Origin: Acidobacteriota bacterium
GTDB lineage: Bacteria > Acidobacteriota > Terriglobia > Bryobacterales > Bryobacteraceae
Length of the DNA: 64,000 nt
Reading direction: 5' to 3'
Assembly (NCBI GenBank): GCA_016201205.1
Contig: JACQDF010000056.1
Span: forward strand, 1 to 64,000
Position 1 is the stretch's first letter, and each line of letters opens with the position of its first letter. The translations under genes and the position numbers were made by a program. A model generated the notes under the pieces. That model saw only the letters and a program-made list of their open reading frames with translations, ran no database searches and had not been told where the DNA came from. Positions 26,810 through 36,462 of the stretch are shown here, in pieces.

Positions 26810-27474
26810 CCTCCTTGCGGATATAAACTGCGCACCAGCGAGCCGATCACCAGGTTCCAGCCATCCACCAAAACGAACAGCAGAATCTTGAACGGCGCCG
26901 AAAGCATCACTGGCGGCAACTGCACCATGCCGATCGAAAGCGTCACACTGGCCACCACCAGATCGATGATCAGAAAAGGCAGAAACAGGATGGCGCCGAT
27001 CTGGAACCCGGCGCGGAGCTCGCTGAGTACGTAAGCGGGCATGAGAATCTTCAGCTCGAGCTCCCGCGGCTTGGAGGGCGGCGGTGTGTGGGTGACTTCG
27101 AGCAGCAGCCGGATGTCCTTTTCGCGGCAGAAACGCAGCAGGAAATCGCGCATCGGCCGGCTGCCGGCCTCGAAGGCCTCGATCGCGCTCATCTCCCCGC
27201 GTTCGAGCGGCAGCCAGCCCCGCTCATACACCTCGCCAAGCACCGGCTGCATGATCAGCAGCGTGAGAAACAAAGCCATGCCGATCAACACCTGATTGGA
27301 GGGCGTGGACTGGGTCCCCAAAGCCTGCCTCAGAAAATGCAACACCACCGTGATGCGGAGAAACGGCGTCAGCGACATGAGCACCGCTGGCAGCAGTGTC
27401 AGCGCGGTGAGCAGAATCACGATCTGCATGGGAATGCCCGTGTTCTTATCGAGCAATCCGACAGAAGGCGTCAC
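26806..27474 (-). CDS. fliP: Flagellar export protein FliP
   Basis: A 222-residue FliP core with the conserved LRITVVLHFLRQALGTQSTPSNQV, LLIMQPVLGEVY and LPFLIIDLVVASVTLSIGM regions. The start is taken as GTG 27474, overlapping the fliO stop by four bases; an internal ATG at 27429 would remove part of the first segment. Many FliP proteins carry a cleavable signal peptide, and a clear one is not visible here. The longer open frame to 27783 runs across fliO in another phase and is not coding. Confidence 0.93.
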   Translation of the reverse strand: MTPSVGLLDKNTGIPMQIVILLTALTLLPAVLMSLTPFLRITVVLHFLRQALGTQSTPSNQVLIGMALFLTLLIMQPVLGEVYERGWLPLERGEMSAIEAFEAGSRPMRDFLLRFCREKDIRLLLEVTHTPPPSKPRELELKILMPAYVLSELRAGFQIGAILFLPFLIIDLVVASVTLSIGMVQLPPVMLSAPFKILLFVLVDGWNLVIGSLVRSLYPQGG

Positions 27475-27740
27475 CGCGCCACCTCCCCCGGCCAGGCGAA
27501 GTTGTCGAGCAGCGTGCACCCCCGCTGATGAACCGCCACCAGCAGACCCCGGTCCCGGAAGCGAACCAGATGAAGCGAGTGCTGGGGAGTCAGGTGCACC
27601 CGATCGACAGTCTCGAGGCAACTGCCGCCCGGCGCGCGCTTTCCCAAGCGCCGCCACCGTCCGGGTGCGATGGCAAGCCGCAGCGCCACCACCAGACCGA
27701 GGATGAAAAGCACAACCCCTAGCTGGCCAAATGGTCCCAT
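27471..27740 (-). CDS. fliO: FliO-like flagellar assembly protein
   Basis: An 89-residue protein with one N-terminal membrane helix (about 7-25) and a short basic cytoplasmic domain containing LETVDRVHLTPQHSLHLVRFRDRGLLVAV. This is the pattern of FliO (helix plus small beta-rich LTPQHSLHLV domain). The position between fliN and fliP is the standard one. It is short, so the assignment rests on pattern and position together. FliO helps assemble FliP. Confidence 0.82.
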   Translation of the reverse strand: MGPFGQLGVVLFILGLVVALRLAIAPGRWRRLGKRAPGGSCLETVDRVHLTPQHSLHLVRFRDRGLLVAVHQRGCTLLDNFAWPGEVAR

Positions 27741-27748
27741 GCTGCCGC

Positions 27749-28018
27749 TTATCCCTCCAGGTTGAAGTCCGTGATGCGGACACCCATCATGTCTTCGATC
27801 ACCACAATCTCGCCATACGCCACCACGGTTCCGCCGATCACGATGTCGATGTTCTCTCCGGCCGAGCGGGTGAGCTTCACCACGCTGCCCGCCTCCAGCT
27901 CGAGCATCTGGCGCATGCTCAGAGACTTCCGATCCAGCTCGACTTCCAGATCCAGGACCAGGTCGGCAACATGCTGAATCTCGTCGAGCGGCTGGGGCAG
28001 GACGTCTGTGCCGGCCAT
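27749..28018 (-). CDS. fliN: Flagellar motor switch protein FliN
   Basis: An 89-residue single SpoA domain protein (LDLEVELDRKSLSMRQMLEL, AGSVVKLTRSAGENIDIVI, AYGEIVVIEDMMGVRITD), the minimal length of FliN. It forms the lower C-ring with FliM/FliG and binds the export ATPase complex. It starts three bases after the flgE stop and sits ahead of fliO. It is the second SpoA-domain protein in the window besides 19499-20341. Confidence 0.93.
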   Translation of the reverse strand: MAGTDVLPQPLDEIQHVADLVLDLEVELDRKSLSMRQMLELEAGSVVKLTRSAGENIDIVIGGTVVAYGEIVVIEDMMGVRITDFNLEG

Positions 28019-28021
28019 GCG

Positions 28022-29266
28022 CTACCGCTTCAGATTGATCGTCTCCTGGCTCAACTCGTCGACGGTCGTCACCACCCGCGCGTTGGCCTGGTAGCCGCGC
28101 TGCAACACGATGAGGTTGGTGAACTCCCTTGCGATGTCCACCGTGGAAAACTCGATCGCTCCGCCCAGGATCGTCCCTCGTCCGCCGGTGCCCGGGATGC
28201 CGATGGCCGGCAACGCGGATCGCGCACTCAACTGGAAATTATTGTTGCCCACGGCCACCAGCGACTCCGGGTTGCGGATGGCCGCCATCGACAGTTGCCC
28301 GACTGCGATCTGCTGGCCGTCGGAGTATTGCGCCAGAATCTTGCCGCCGTCGTCCAATCCGACACGAATCAATTGCGCTGCCGGCGAGCCGTCCTGTGAG
28401 TTCGCCGATACCGCCGAAGGCTGCGCAAACTGCGTCACGCGGGCGGTTGTTCCGTTGTACAACTGCCAGGTCATTGTCATGTCGGCGGCGCCGTTGACCA
28501 AACCGCTGACCGTGAGCGCCGGCAAAGGACCGGCGACGGGCGGATCCGTGAGCCGGCCCTGGTTGTCAAACGTCAGCGTTCCGGTGACCGGGGTGATCGG
28601 GCTGGTTACATCCGAACTCGGAAACGAGATCGAGTAGTCCCATTGGCCCGCAGTCGCGTTCTTGGTGAAGTTCACCGTCACCAGATGGGATTGGCCGAGC
28701 GAGTCGAATACCTCGATCGAGGTCGAGAATTGCGATGGCGGAGGTCCGGCCGTGGCAGCCGCGTTCAGGTTCAGGTCAAATGAATAGTTGGTGGTGGCCA
28801 AGGGCGCTTTCAGCGCGCCCACAGGTACGATGATGTCGCCGATGGCGCGGTTGGTGTCGACCACGCCGCCGATGCTGGTCCAGCCCTGGACGCGTTCCCC
28901 GGTCGACGTGAGCAGATTGCCGGCCTTGTCCACTTGCAGGTGCCCGCCGCGCGTATAGAGCAGAGCGCCCAGCCGGTCGCGCACCACCAGGAATCCGTCA
29001 CCTTGAATAGCCGCGTCCAGCGGCCCCGGGCTGCTCTGGATGGCGCCCTGGGAGAACTGGCGGATCGTAATCGGACGTCCGACTCCGAAACCGACCTGGG
29101 TTTCGCCCAGCCCGGCGCCCAGCGACTGAGTCACCAGGTCATGGAAGGCGACCAGACTGCTCTTGAAACCAGGCGTGTTGAGATTCGCCAGGTTGTTGCC
29201 GACGACATCCACTGCCGTCGAAAGGGCGCCGAGCGCCGAAAGTGCGGTGGAAAAGGAAGTAAACAT
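28022..29266 (-). CDS. flgE: Flagellar hook protein FlgE
   Basis: A 414-residue axial protein. The N-terminal rod-like motif LSTAVDVVGNNLANLNTPGFK, the FLVVRD region of the D1 domain, and the C-terminal IAREFTNLIVLQRGYQANARVVTTVDEL heptad region are all present. Length fits a hook protein rather than a rod protein. Preceded in the operon by its cap protein FlgD and length controller FliK. Exported through the type III gate encoded downstream. Confidence 0.95.
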   Translation of the reverse strand: MFTSFSTALSALGALSTAVDVVGNNLANLNTPGFKSSLVAFHDLVTQSLGAGLGETQVGFGVGRPITIRQFSQGAIQSSPGPLDAAIQGDGFLVVRDRLGALLYTRGGHLQVDKAGNLLTSTGERVQGWTSIGGVVDTNRAIGDIIVPVGALKAPLATTNYSFDLNLNAAATAGPPPSQFSTSIEVFDSLGQSHLVTVNFTKNATAGQWDYSISFPSSDVTSPITPVTGTLTFDNQGRLTDPPVAGPLPALTVSGLVNGAADMTMTWQLYNGTTARVTQFAQPSAVSANSQDGSPAAQLIRVGLDDGGKILAQYSDGQQIAVGQLSMAAIRNPESLVAVGNNNFQLSARSALPAIGIPGTGGRGTILGGAIEFSTVDIAREFTNLIVLQRGYQANARVVTTVDELSQETINLKR

Positions 29267-29298
29267 AGAAGATCGAATTCACTCCTGCGGAAATCGGA

Positions 29299-29576
29299 CT
29301 AGCTCTTTGGCCGGGCGTCCTGCCCGGGCGGTGGTCCAGCGCCCAGAATCTTGTGAATCTCTTCGAGCTCACGGCGAACTTCGACCAGTTGCTCGAGCGA
29401 GCTGATCTGGCTCAACTGCGTCAGAAAATCGACACCGTCGACAGGGCTCAGCGGGTTCTGATTGCGAAGCTGGGCCACCATCAGCCGTAGAAACATCTCT
29501 TTGTTGACCGGCTCCTTGCCAATCCCTGCTCCGGAGGGAGACAGGGACGAGGAGGCGGGGCCACTCAAGGGCGTTG

Positions 29577-29589
<13 letters not shown>
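29299..29589 (-). CDS. flgD: Hook capping protein FlgD, short form
   Basis: A 96-residue protein from ATG 29589. The FlgD N-terminal signature is clear: KEMFLRLMVAQLRNQNPLSPVDGVDFLTQLSQISSLEQ. The FLN/tudor C-terminal domains of longer FlgD proteins are absent, and the protein ends in a short proline-rich tail. The upstream extension of the open frame runs through the CAG repeat of fliK in another phase and is rejected. The start overlaps the fliK end by 13 bp. Confidence 0.9.
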
Positions 29590-31187
<1,598 letters not shown>

Positions 31188-31249
31188 GCCGGGTTCGCAT
31201 GCAGATGAGAGGCCAAATACGAGGCTGCCAGAAAATCAACGGGTTCGAC

Positions 31250-31276
31250 ACAATACGGCCGAACCAGGCTTGTCAA
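31250..31276 (-). promoter_or_regulatory. Candidate sigma-70-like promoter for the fliK operon
   Basis: On the minus strand a perfect TTGACA (31271-31276) is followed after 15 bp by TATTGT (31250-31255), about 65 bp before the fliK start. The spacer is short, so activity is uncertain. No sigma-54 -24/-12 element was found in the same gap. Confidence 0.35.
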
Positions 31277-31409
31277 ATCCTTGTCGTTTTTTTTCGAACT
31301 GCCAGAATTCCGGCGATTTCCACCCTCCCTACCTTGCCATATCGTGACGCGTTGCCATGATCTTCAATGCTTTTTCCGGTTCGGCCCTGCACATGCAAAC
31401 AAGCCGCCC

Positions 31410-32150
31410 GTGGACGCGCTCCTCACCGCCGCCGCCAGCGGGCTCCGGGCTCGCATCGAGAGTCTCGAGCTGCTGGCGAATAATCTCGCCAACGCCGCTA
31501 CTGCCGGCTATAAAGCAGACCGGGAATTCTACAGCACCTATATTGCGCCTGAGGCACTGGATGGGCCCGGGGGCACTTTGCCGGTGTCTGCTCCGGTGGT
31601 CGAGCGCAATTGGATTGATTTCGCCCAGGGTGTGCTGGGGACCACCGGCAGTCCTCTGGACTTCTCGATCGCCGGGCCCGGGTTCTTCGTCATCCAGAGC
31701 TCGCAGGGCGTGCTGTACACACGCAACGGCAATTTCCGGATCAACGCAAGCGGAGGGCTCGTCACCGCTTCCGGTCATGCGGTCCTCGGCCGGGATGGCC
31801 GTCCGATCCGCCTCGATCCGGACCAAACGTTCCAGGCAGACCCCACCGGGGTCATCCAGCAGAACGGCCGGCAGGCGGCGCAACTTCAGATTGTCGATTT
31901 CGCGGACCGGAGCCTGCTGGCCAAATCGGGCTCAACCTATTTCCGGTATGACGGCGCCGGCGCGGCTCCGCAAAACGCGCCGGCCAGGATCGAGCAAGGG
32001 CGGCTGGAGGGCGCAAATTTCCAGCCGGCTGAAGCCGCCGTGCGGCTGGTGAACGTCTTGCGGCAGTTTGAAATGTTGCAGCGGGCGATCGCTTTGGGCG
32101 CGGAGATGAACCGCCGTGCCATCGAAGAGGTGGCCAGAATTCGAGAGTAA
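31410..32150 (+). CDS. flgF: Flagellar rod protein FlgF
   Basis: A 246-residue rod/hook family protein. The N-terminus matches the axial motif (SGLRARIESLELLANNLANAATAGYK) and the C-terminus ends in the paired heptad region (AAVRLVNVLRQFEMLQRAIALGAEMN). Sequence length and the position directly before flgG indicate the proximal/distal rod protein FlgF. The start is GTG 31410; the open frame extends upstream to 31281 but without family similarity. It is divergent from fliK and heads the plus-strand arm. Confidence 0.9.
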   Translation: MDALLTAAASGLRARIESLELLANNLANAATAGYKADREFYSTYIAPEALDGPGGTLPVSAPVVERNWIDFAQGVLGTTGSPLDFSIAGPGFFVIQSSQGVLYTRNGNFRINASGGLVTASGHAVLGRDGRPIRLDPDQTFQADPTGVIQQNGRQAAQLQIVDFADRSLLAKSGSTYFRYDGAGAAPQNAPARIEQGRLEGANFQPAEAAVRLVNVLRQFEMLQRAIALGAEMNRRAIEEVARIRE

Positions 32151-32153
32151 GGG

Positions 32154-32184
32154 ACCGCTTGCTGACGCGACCGTGAGGGAGCGG
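32154..32184. repeat. Collapsed family P repeat upstream of flgG
   Basis: Thirty-one bases just after the flgF stop carry the left end (ACCGCTTGCTGACGCG) and right end (ACCGTGAGGGAGCGG) of the full family P element seen at 34603, fused without the central hairpin. This looks like an internal deletion product of that element. Confidence 0.65.
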
Positions 32185-32205
32185 ATGGCAGAGAAGGAGC
32201 AGAGA

Positions 32206-32997
32206 ATGATTCGAGCTTTATACAGTGCGGGCAGCGGCATGATTGCGCAGCAACTGAACGTCGATAACATCGCCCACAATCTGGCCAACGCCAACACCGT
32301 GGGTTTCAAGATGCGCCGGGCGCAGTTCCAGGATCTGCTCTATCAGAACCTGGTGCAGCCGGGCGCCGCCGCCGGATCGCAGACGATCGTCCCCAGCGGA
32401 TTGCAGCTTGGGCTCGGAACGCGCCCGGCGGCCAACGAGATCCTGTTCTCGCAGGGCAATTTCTCCTCGACTTCCAATCCGCTCGATCTGGTCATCGAGG
32501 GCAAGGGGTTCTTTCAGATCCGCCGGCCTACCGGAGAATTGGCGTATACGCGCAGCGGCGCCTTTCATCTGGATCGTGACGGCAACGTCGTCACCGCGGA
32601 TGGCGATCCGCTCGAGCCGCAGATCAATCTTCCGCCGGAGGCGCAATCGATCACGATCGCCTCGGACGGCACCGTGAGTTATTCCTTGCCGGGGCAGACA
32701 GCGATCCAGCAGGCAGGTCAAGTCCAGCTCGCCAGCTTCCCCAACCCGGCCGGACTGCACAGCCTGGGTCGGAATCTGTTTGCGCCCACGGATGCTTCCG
32801 GCGAGCCGACGTTAGGCATCCCGGGCGGCCAGGAAGGTCTCGGCTCGCTCCAGCAAGGCTATCTCGAGCAATCCAACGTCAGCGTGGTCGAGGAGTTCAT
32901 CAACCTGATCATCAGCCAGCGCGCCTATGAAGCCAATTCCAAGATCGTGCGTGCGGCGGATGAGATGTACCAGCAGGTCAACAACGTGACGCGATGA
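32206..32997 (+). CDS. flgG: Flagellar distal rod protein FlgG
   Basis: A 263-residue protein beginning MIRALYSAGSGMIAQQLNVD, followed by DNIAHNLANANTVGFK, the canonical FlgG N-terminus. The C-terminus (LEQSNVSVVEEFINLIISQRAYEANSKIV) is the matching heptad region. Length is exactly that expected for FlgG. ATG 32206 has AAGGAG six bases upstream, so it is preferred over the in-frame extension to 32116. It overlaps flgA by four bases. Confidence 0.97.
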   Translation: MIRALYSAGSGMIAQQLNVDNIAHNLANANTVGFKMRRAQFQDLLYQNLVQPGAAAGSQTIVPSGLQLGLGTRPAANEILFSQGNFSSTSNPLDLVIEGKGFFQIRRPTGELAYTRSGAFHLDRDGNVVTADGDPLEPQINLPPEAQSITIASDGTVSYSLPGQTAIQQAGQVQLASFPNPAGLHSLGRNLFAPTDASGEPTLGIPGGQEGLGSLQQGYLEQSNVSVVEEFINLIISQRAYEANSKIVRAADEMYQQVNNVTR

Positions 32998-33989
32998 TGC
33001 CGATACTGTGGCTGGCATGGATCGGGCTGGGCTGGATCGACGCCAGAGACTGCGTCCTGGTGCGGGGCGAGTTTGTGCATGCAGCCGATCTGGCGCCGCA
33101 CGTGGCGGGCTTTGCAGAACTCGATCCGGATCTGGCTCTGTTCCGGACGCCATCGGCTGGCGTGCGCCGTTGGCTGCCGGCGGCCGAACTGGCCGGCATC
33201 CTGCGCAAGTACGGTGCTGGCGCGTTTCCGGAAGAACCGCTTTGTGTTATCGCCGGGACACGGCGGCTGGCCAGAGAGGAACTCATAACGGCGATGCGGC
33301 AAGCCTGGCCGGACCTGGAATCGCTCACGCTGGAGATTGTCGATTGGAACAACTATCCGGTTCCGGAGGGGAAACTCGAATTCTCGCCGAACGGGCTGAC
33401 GGCATCGGCATGGACAGATCCGGATCAGGTGGTTCTCTGGCGTGGCCGTGTGGTGGCCGGCGACCATCGAAGTGTGCCTGTCTGGGCTCGAGTGCGGATG
33501 AGTGTGGTGCGGACTTGTCTGGTGGCTGGAAGAAGGATCGAAGCCAGCCGCATCCTCGAGGCCGGCGATCTGCGGCTCGAGGACAAGCGCATATCCCCTT
33601 TGGCGGGTCCCTGCCTGACGAACGCGGACGAAGTGGCCGGGCGCAGGCCGCGGCGGGCGGTTAGCGCCGGCCAGCCGCTTACGACGGCTCTGTTCGGTCC
33701 GCGCCGGGAGATTGAAGCGAAAGCGGCTGTCAAGGCAGTCGTGGAACGCAATGGTGTGCGCCTCGAGCTGCCGGTGATCGCCGAAAGCCCGGGGCGTGTT
33801 GGCGAGCTGATCTGGGTTCGCCGCGTCTCCGGCGGGAGCCGGTTCCGCGGGCGAGTCGCGGGTCCGGACAAAGTTCTGGTGGAGGTGACAAAGAATGCGA
33901 CTGCTCAAGATCTGGTGCGCGATGCTGGCGCTGGCAGCGTCCTCGCCGGGCGCGAAGAGGAAGGAAACGCCACCGCCCTCCGGCATTGA
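32994..33989 (+). CDS. flgA: P-ring assembly chaperone FlgA
   Basis: A 331-residue protein with an N-terminal signal-like segment (MMPILWLAWIGLGWIDA). The C-terminal SAF/FlgA domain is recognised by RRIEASRILEAGDLRLEDKRI, AGRRPRRAVSAGQPLTTAL and a final GLVVE-like beta region (VELPVIAESPGRVGELI...RVSGGSRF). It is a periplasmic chaperone for FlgI. Its final about 30 codons overlap the start of flgH by 95 bp and lie beyond the conserved domain, suggesting a lost original stop codon. Confidence 0.85.
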   Translation: MMPILWLAWIGLGWIDARDCVLVRGEFVHAADLAPHVAGFAELDPDLALFRTPSAGVRRWLPAAELAGILRKYGAGAFPEEPLCVIAGTRRLAREELITAMRQAWPDLESLTLEIVDWNNYPVPEGKLEFSPNGLTASAWTDPDQVVLWRGRVVAGDHRSVPVWARVRMSVVRTCLVAGRRIEASRILEAGDLRLEDKRISPLAGPCLTNADEVAGRRPRRAVSAGQPLTTALFGPRREIEAKAAVKAVVERNGVRLELPVIAESPGRVGELIWVRRVSGGSRFRGRVAGPDKVLVEVTKNATAQDLVRDAGAGSVLAGREEEGNATALRH

Positions 33990-34590
33990 ACGCTACCTCG
34001 AGGAAGCGACTGCGCGGGGCGCGATCGCGGGGAGTACAGCTTCGGTTGGTTCGCTCTACGCTCCGGGAGCGCGCATGAGCGATCTGGTGCGCGACCCGCG
34101 TGCCTACCGGACAGACGATCTGGTGACGATTCTGGTGAGTGACCGCGCCTCGGCAATCGCCAAAGGCGCCACCAGCACGTCACGCAAAACGAGCGCCAAG
34201 AGCTCGATTACGTCGCTGGCGGGCACGCTGCCTGCATCGAGTCCCTGGGCCAACCTGGCTGCCATGGGCGGCGATACGAAGCTGGACGGCCAGGGGCAGA
34301 CGAGCCGCGAGACACAGCTCACCACGACGCTGTCGGCCAGAGTGACCCACGTGTTGCCGAACGGGAACCTGGTGCTGGAAGGCATGAAGGAAATCGCCGT
34401 GAACTCCGAGCGCCAGACGATCGCGGTTCGGGGTGTCTGCCGGCCGCAGGACTTGACGCAAGGCAACGTGGTTCGCTCCGAGCGGCTGGCGGAGCTCGAG
34501 GTTCGTATCAACGGAAAGGGTGTTGTGAATGATGCGGTGCGCAGGCCGTTCATCCTGTACCGGATCTTGCTGGGGCTGCTTCCTTTCTAG
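33895..34590 (+). CDS. flgH: Flagellar L-ring protein FlgH
   Basis: A 231-residue outer-membrane L-ring protein. Family features are SLYAPGARMSDLVRDPRAYRTDDLVTILVSD, then THVLPNGNLVLEGMKEIAVN and RPQDLTQGNVVRSERLAELEVRINGKGVV. A signal peptide is present (MRLLKIWCAMLALAAS) with a cysteine at residue 8, but no clear lipobox, although FlgH is usually a lipoprotein. It starts inside the last 95 bp of flgA. Its presence proves an outer membrane. Confidence 0.94.
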   Translation: MRLLKIWCAMLALAASSPGAKRKETPPPSGIERYLEEATARGAIAGSTASVGSLYAPGARMSDLVRDPRAYRTDDLVTILVSDRASAIAKGATSTSRKTSAKSSITSLAGTLPASSPWANLAAMGGDTKLDGQGQTSRETQLTTTLSARVTHVLPNGNLVLEGMKEIAVNSERQTIAVRGVCRPQDLTQGNVVRSERLAELEVRINGKGVVNDAVRRPFILYRILLGLLPF

Positions 34591-34594
34591 TGTT

Positions 34595-35749
34595 ATGTCC
34601 CACCGCTCCCTGACGGTCGCGGCTCAGAATCAGCGCCTCCGAGCCGCGCGCGTAAGCAAGCGGTATGCGGCATGGATGCTCGTGCTGCTGCTGGCGGCTC
34701 CGCTGCCGGCCGCGCGCCTGAAAGACCTCGGCAACTGGGAAGGAGTGCGCGACAACCAGCTTGTCGGCTACGGGCTCGTCGTAGGGCTGGCGGGCACGGG
34801 GGACAAGCGGCAAACTGTCTTCTCGGCGCAATCTTTGACGAACCTGCTCGAACGGATGGGCGTTACGGTAAACCCCGCAGCCATCCAGGTGCGCAATACC
34901 GCATCCGTGATGGTGACAGCCACGCTGCCGCCGTACGCGCAGCCCGGCAACCGGATCGACACGCACGTGGCCGCGGTGGGCGATGCGACCAACCTGCAAG
35001 GCGGCCTGCTGGTGCTGACTCCGCTGAAGGCGGCCGACGGCCAGGTTTTCGCGGCGGCGCAAGGTCCGGTGGTGACTGGCGGATTCTCCGCCGGCCGTGG
35101 CGGCAACACGCAATCGCTGAATCATCCCACGGCAGGACGCATTCCCAATGGAGCGATCATCGAAAAAACCGCCCCGTCGCCTGCACCGTCGAGCCGCCTG
35201 CGCCTGCAACTGCGGCAGGCGGATTTCACCACCGCGGCGCGAATCGTGGAAGCGATCAACAAGAAATTTTCCGAGGGCGGGCCGGCGGTCGCCAAAGCGG
35301 AGAATTCCGCTCTCGTGACCATCGATGCGCCAGCGCGTTACTCGACACACCCCGTGCAATTCGTCTCCGAGCTGGAAAACCTGGCGGTGGATGCCGATCG
35401 CAGAGCTCGCATCGTGATCAATGAGCGAACCGGCACGATCGTACTTGGCAAGGAAGTCAGGATCGCACCGGTGGCGATTCTGCACGGCGCGCTGAGCGTC
35501 GAGATTCAGACTACGTACGATGTTTCACAGCCGGCGCCGCTGTCCGGCGGGAGAACCACCGTCACCCCGCAAACCAATGTTGACGTCAAGGAGGAAAAGG
35601 CCAAGAGCATCATGCTGAAGAACGGAGCGACCGTCGAAGACCTGGTCAAGTCGCTGACTGCCATCGGCTCGACGCCGCGCGATATCATTGCCATCCTGCA
35701 AAACTTGAGGGCAGCAGGAGCCCTGGAAGCAGAGCTGGAGGTGATTTGA
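34595..35749 (+). CDS. flgI: Flagellar P-ring protein FlgI
   Basis: A P-ring protein with the canonical mature start (RLKDLGNWEGVRDNQLVGYG, then LVVGLAGTGDKRQTVF) and conserved TPLKAADGQVFAAAQGPV and NGAIIEK regions. The protein body ends at a GALEAELEVI C-terminus. From ATG 34595 the protein is 384 residues; its first 23 codons coincide with a dispersed family P repeat (34603-34664) and are not part of the family. From ATG 34676 it is 357 residues with a very short signal (MLVLLLAAPLPAA). The true start is uncertain; no strong ribosome-binding site precedes either. Confidence 0.93.
   Translation: MSHRSLTVAAQNQRLRAARVSKRYAAWMLVLLLAAPLPAARLKDLGNWEGVRDNQLVGYGLVVGLAGTGDKRQTVFSAQSLTNLLERMGVTVNPAAIQVRNTASVMVTATLPPYAQPGNRIDTHVAAVGDATNLQGGLLVLTPLKAADGQVFAAAQGPVVTGGFSAGRGGNTQSLNHPTAGRIPNGAIIEKTAPSPAPSSRLRLQLRQADFTTAARIVEAINKKFSEGGPAVAKAENSALVTIDAPARYSTHPVQFVSELENLAVDADRRARIVINERTGTIVLGKEVRIAPVAILHGALSVEIQTTYDVSQPAPLSGGRTTVTPQTNVDVKEEKAKSIMLKNGATVEDLVKSLTAIGSTPRDIIAILQNLRAAGALEAELEVI
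34603..34664. repeat. Full-length family P palindromic repeat at the flgI start
   Basis: About 62 bp with end sequences CCGCTCCCTGACGGTCGCGG and the reverse-oriented CGCGCGCGTAAGCAAGCGG; the internal GGCTC and GAGCC pair to form a hairpin. On the minus strand its frame would read SRDRQGAVGH-like and LAYARGSEAL-like peptides, a combination familiar from short hypothetical proteins of Solibacter-type genomes. It overlaps the presumed flgI signal region. Confidence 0.75.
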
Positions 35750-35752
35750 GCT

Positions 35753-36058
35753 ATGCAGGTAACTGGGGTAGGTGTTTCGGCGGGCTCGATCGAGCGTCCC
35801 AAGAATCTGGAAGAAGCCTCAGCCGCCTTCGAGGCGTTGTTTCTGAGCCACCTGTTGAAAGCGGCCCGGGACGCCGGCCAAGGGGGGTGGCTGGGGGAAG
35901 CAGACCACGCCGGCGCCACGATGATGGAAGTGGCCGAGGAGTATCTGGCGCGTGAGATGGCGCAGAACGGAGGCCTCGGGTTCGGGCGGATGGTGGCTGC
36001 TCAACTGAAAGTCAAAGCGAGCAATGCACCGGATGGTGCGAATCCAACTCCGCGCTGA
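35753..36058 (+). CDS. flgJ: FlgJ-like rod-binding protein
   Basis: A 101-residue protein corresponding to the N-terminal rod-cap domain of FlgJ (LEEASAAFEALFLSHLLKAARDA, then EVAEEYLAREMAQNGGLGFGRMVAAQL). The muramidase domain found in enterobacterial FlgJ is absent, as in many bacteria. It is three bases after flgI and overlaps the convergent fliS gene by 47 bp. A separate peptidoglycan hydrolase would be needed for rod penetration. Confidence 0.85.
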   Translation: MQVTGVGVSAGSIERPKNLEEASAAFEALFLSHLLKAARDAGQGGWLGEADHAGATMMEVAEEYLAREMAQNGGLGFGRMVAAQLKVKASNAPDGANPTPR

Positions 36059-36437
36059 AGCGAGCACTCTGTCCGTGGGCGATGCTTTCCCAGCCTTCCT
36101 GAAGAGTCGTCAGGAGGTGGATAGCCTCGGTAAATGCGGCATCGTCGCCCTGGAAGTTGGCCTCGTGAATCCGGCGGAGGAGGTAATCATAAAGCTGGAG
36201 GAGGTTGCGAGTGAGATCCCCGCCTTGCGGCGCATTGAGGGATTGAGTGAGCTCGGCCAGGATTGCCGTGGCCCGGTTGACGGCTTTGGCCCGGCCGGCT
36301 GCGTCGCCGGCGGCAAGGCATCCGCGGGCAGCTTCCAACGAGTGGATGGCGGCTCCGTAGAGCATCACAATCAGTTGAACCGGACTGGCCGAGAGCACCT
36401 GGCTTTCGACGTAGGCATCGTGTGGGTTCCGCGACAT
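36012..36437 (-). CDS. fliS: Flagellin export chaperone FliS
   Basis: A 141-residue all-helical protein with the FliS signature NPHDAYVESQVLSASPVQLIVMLYGAAI and the later LLQLYDYLLRRIHEANFQGD segment. FliS binds the flagellin C-terminus before export. It follows flaG on the minus strand by 25 bp. No flagellin gene is in the window, so the substrate is encoded elsewhere. Confidence 0.92.
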   Translation of the reverse strand: MSRNPHDAYVESQVLSASPVQLIVMLYGAAIHSLEAARGCLAAGDAAGRAKAVNRATAILAELTQSLNAPQGGDLTRNLLQLYDYLLRRIHEANFQGDDAAFTEAIHLLTTLQEGWESIAHGQSARFSAELDSHHPVHCSL

Positions 36438-36462
36438 AGGCCCAATTGGCGCTCCCGTGTGC

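Noticed and set aside
27475-27783. Long N-terminal extension of FliP
   Set aside because: It covers fliO in another phase; similarity to FliP begins only after the GTG at 27474.
31188-31409. Sigma-54 promoter between fliK and flgF
   Set aside because: TGGCA occurs near 31308 on the minus strand but without the GC at the -12 position and spacing.
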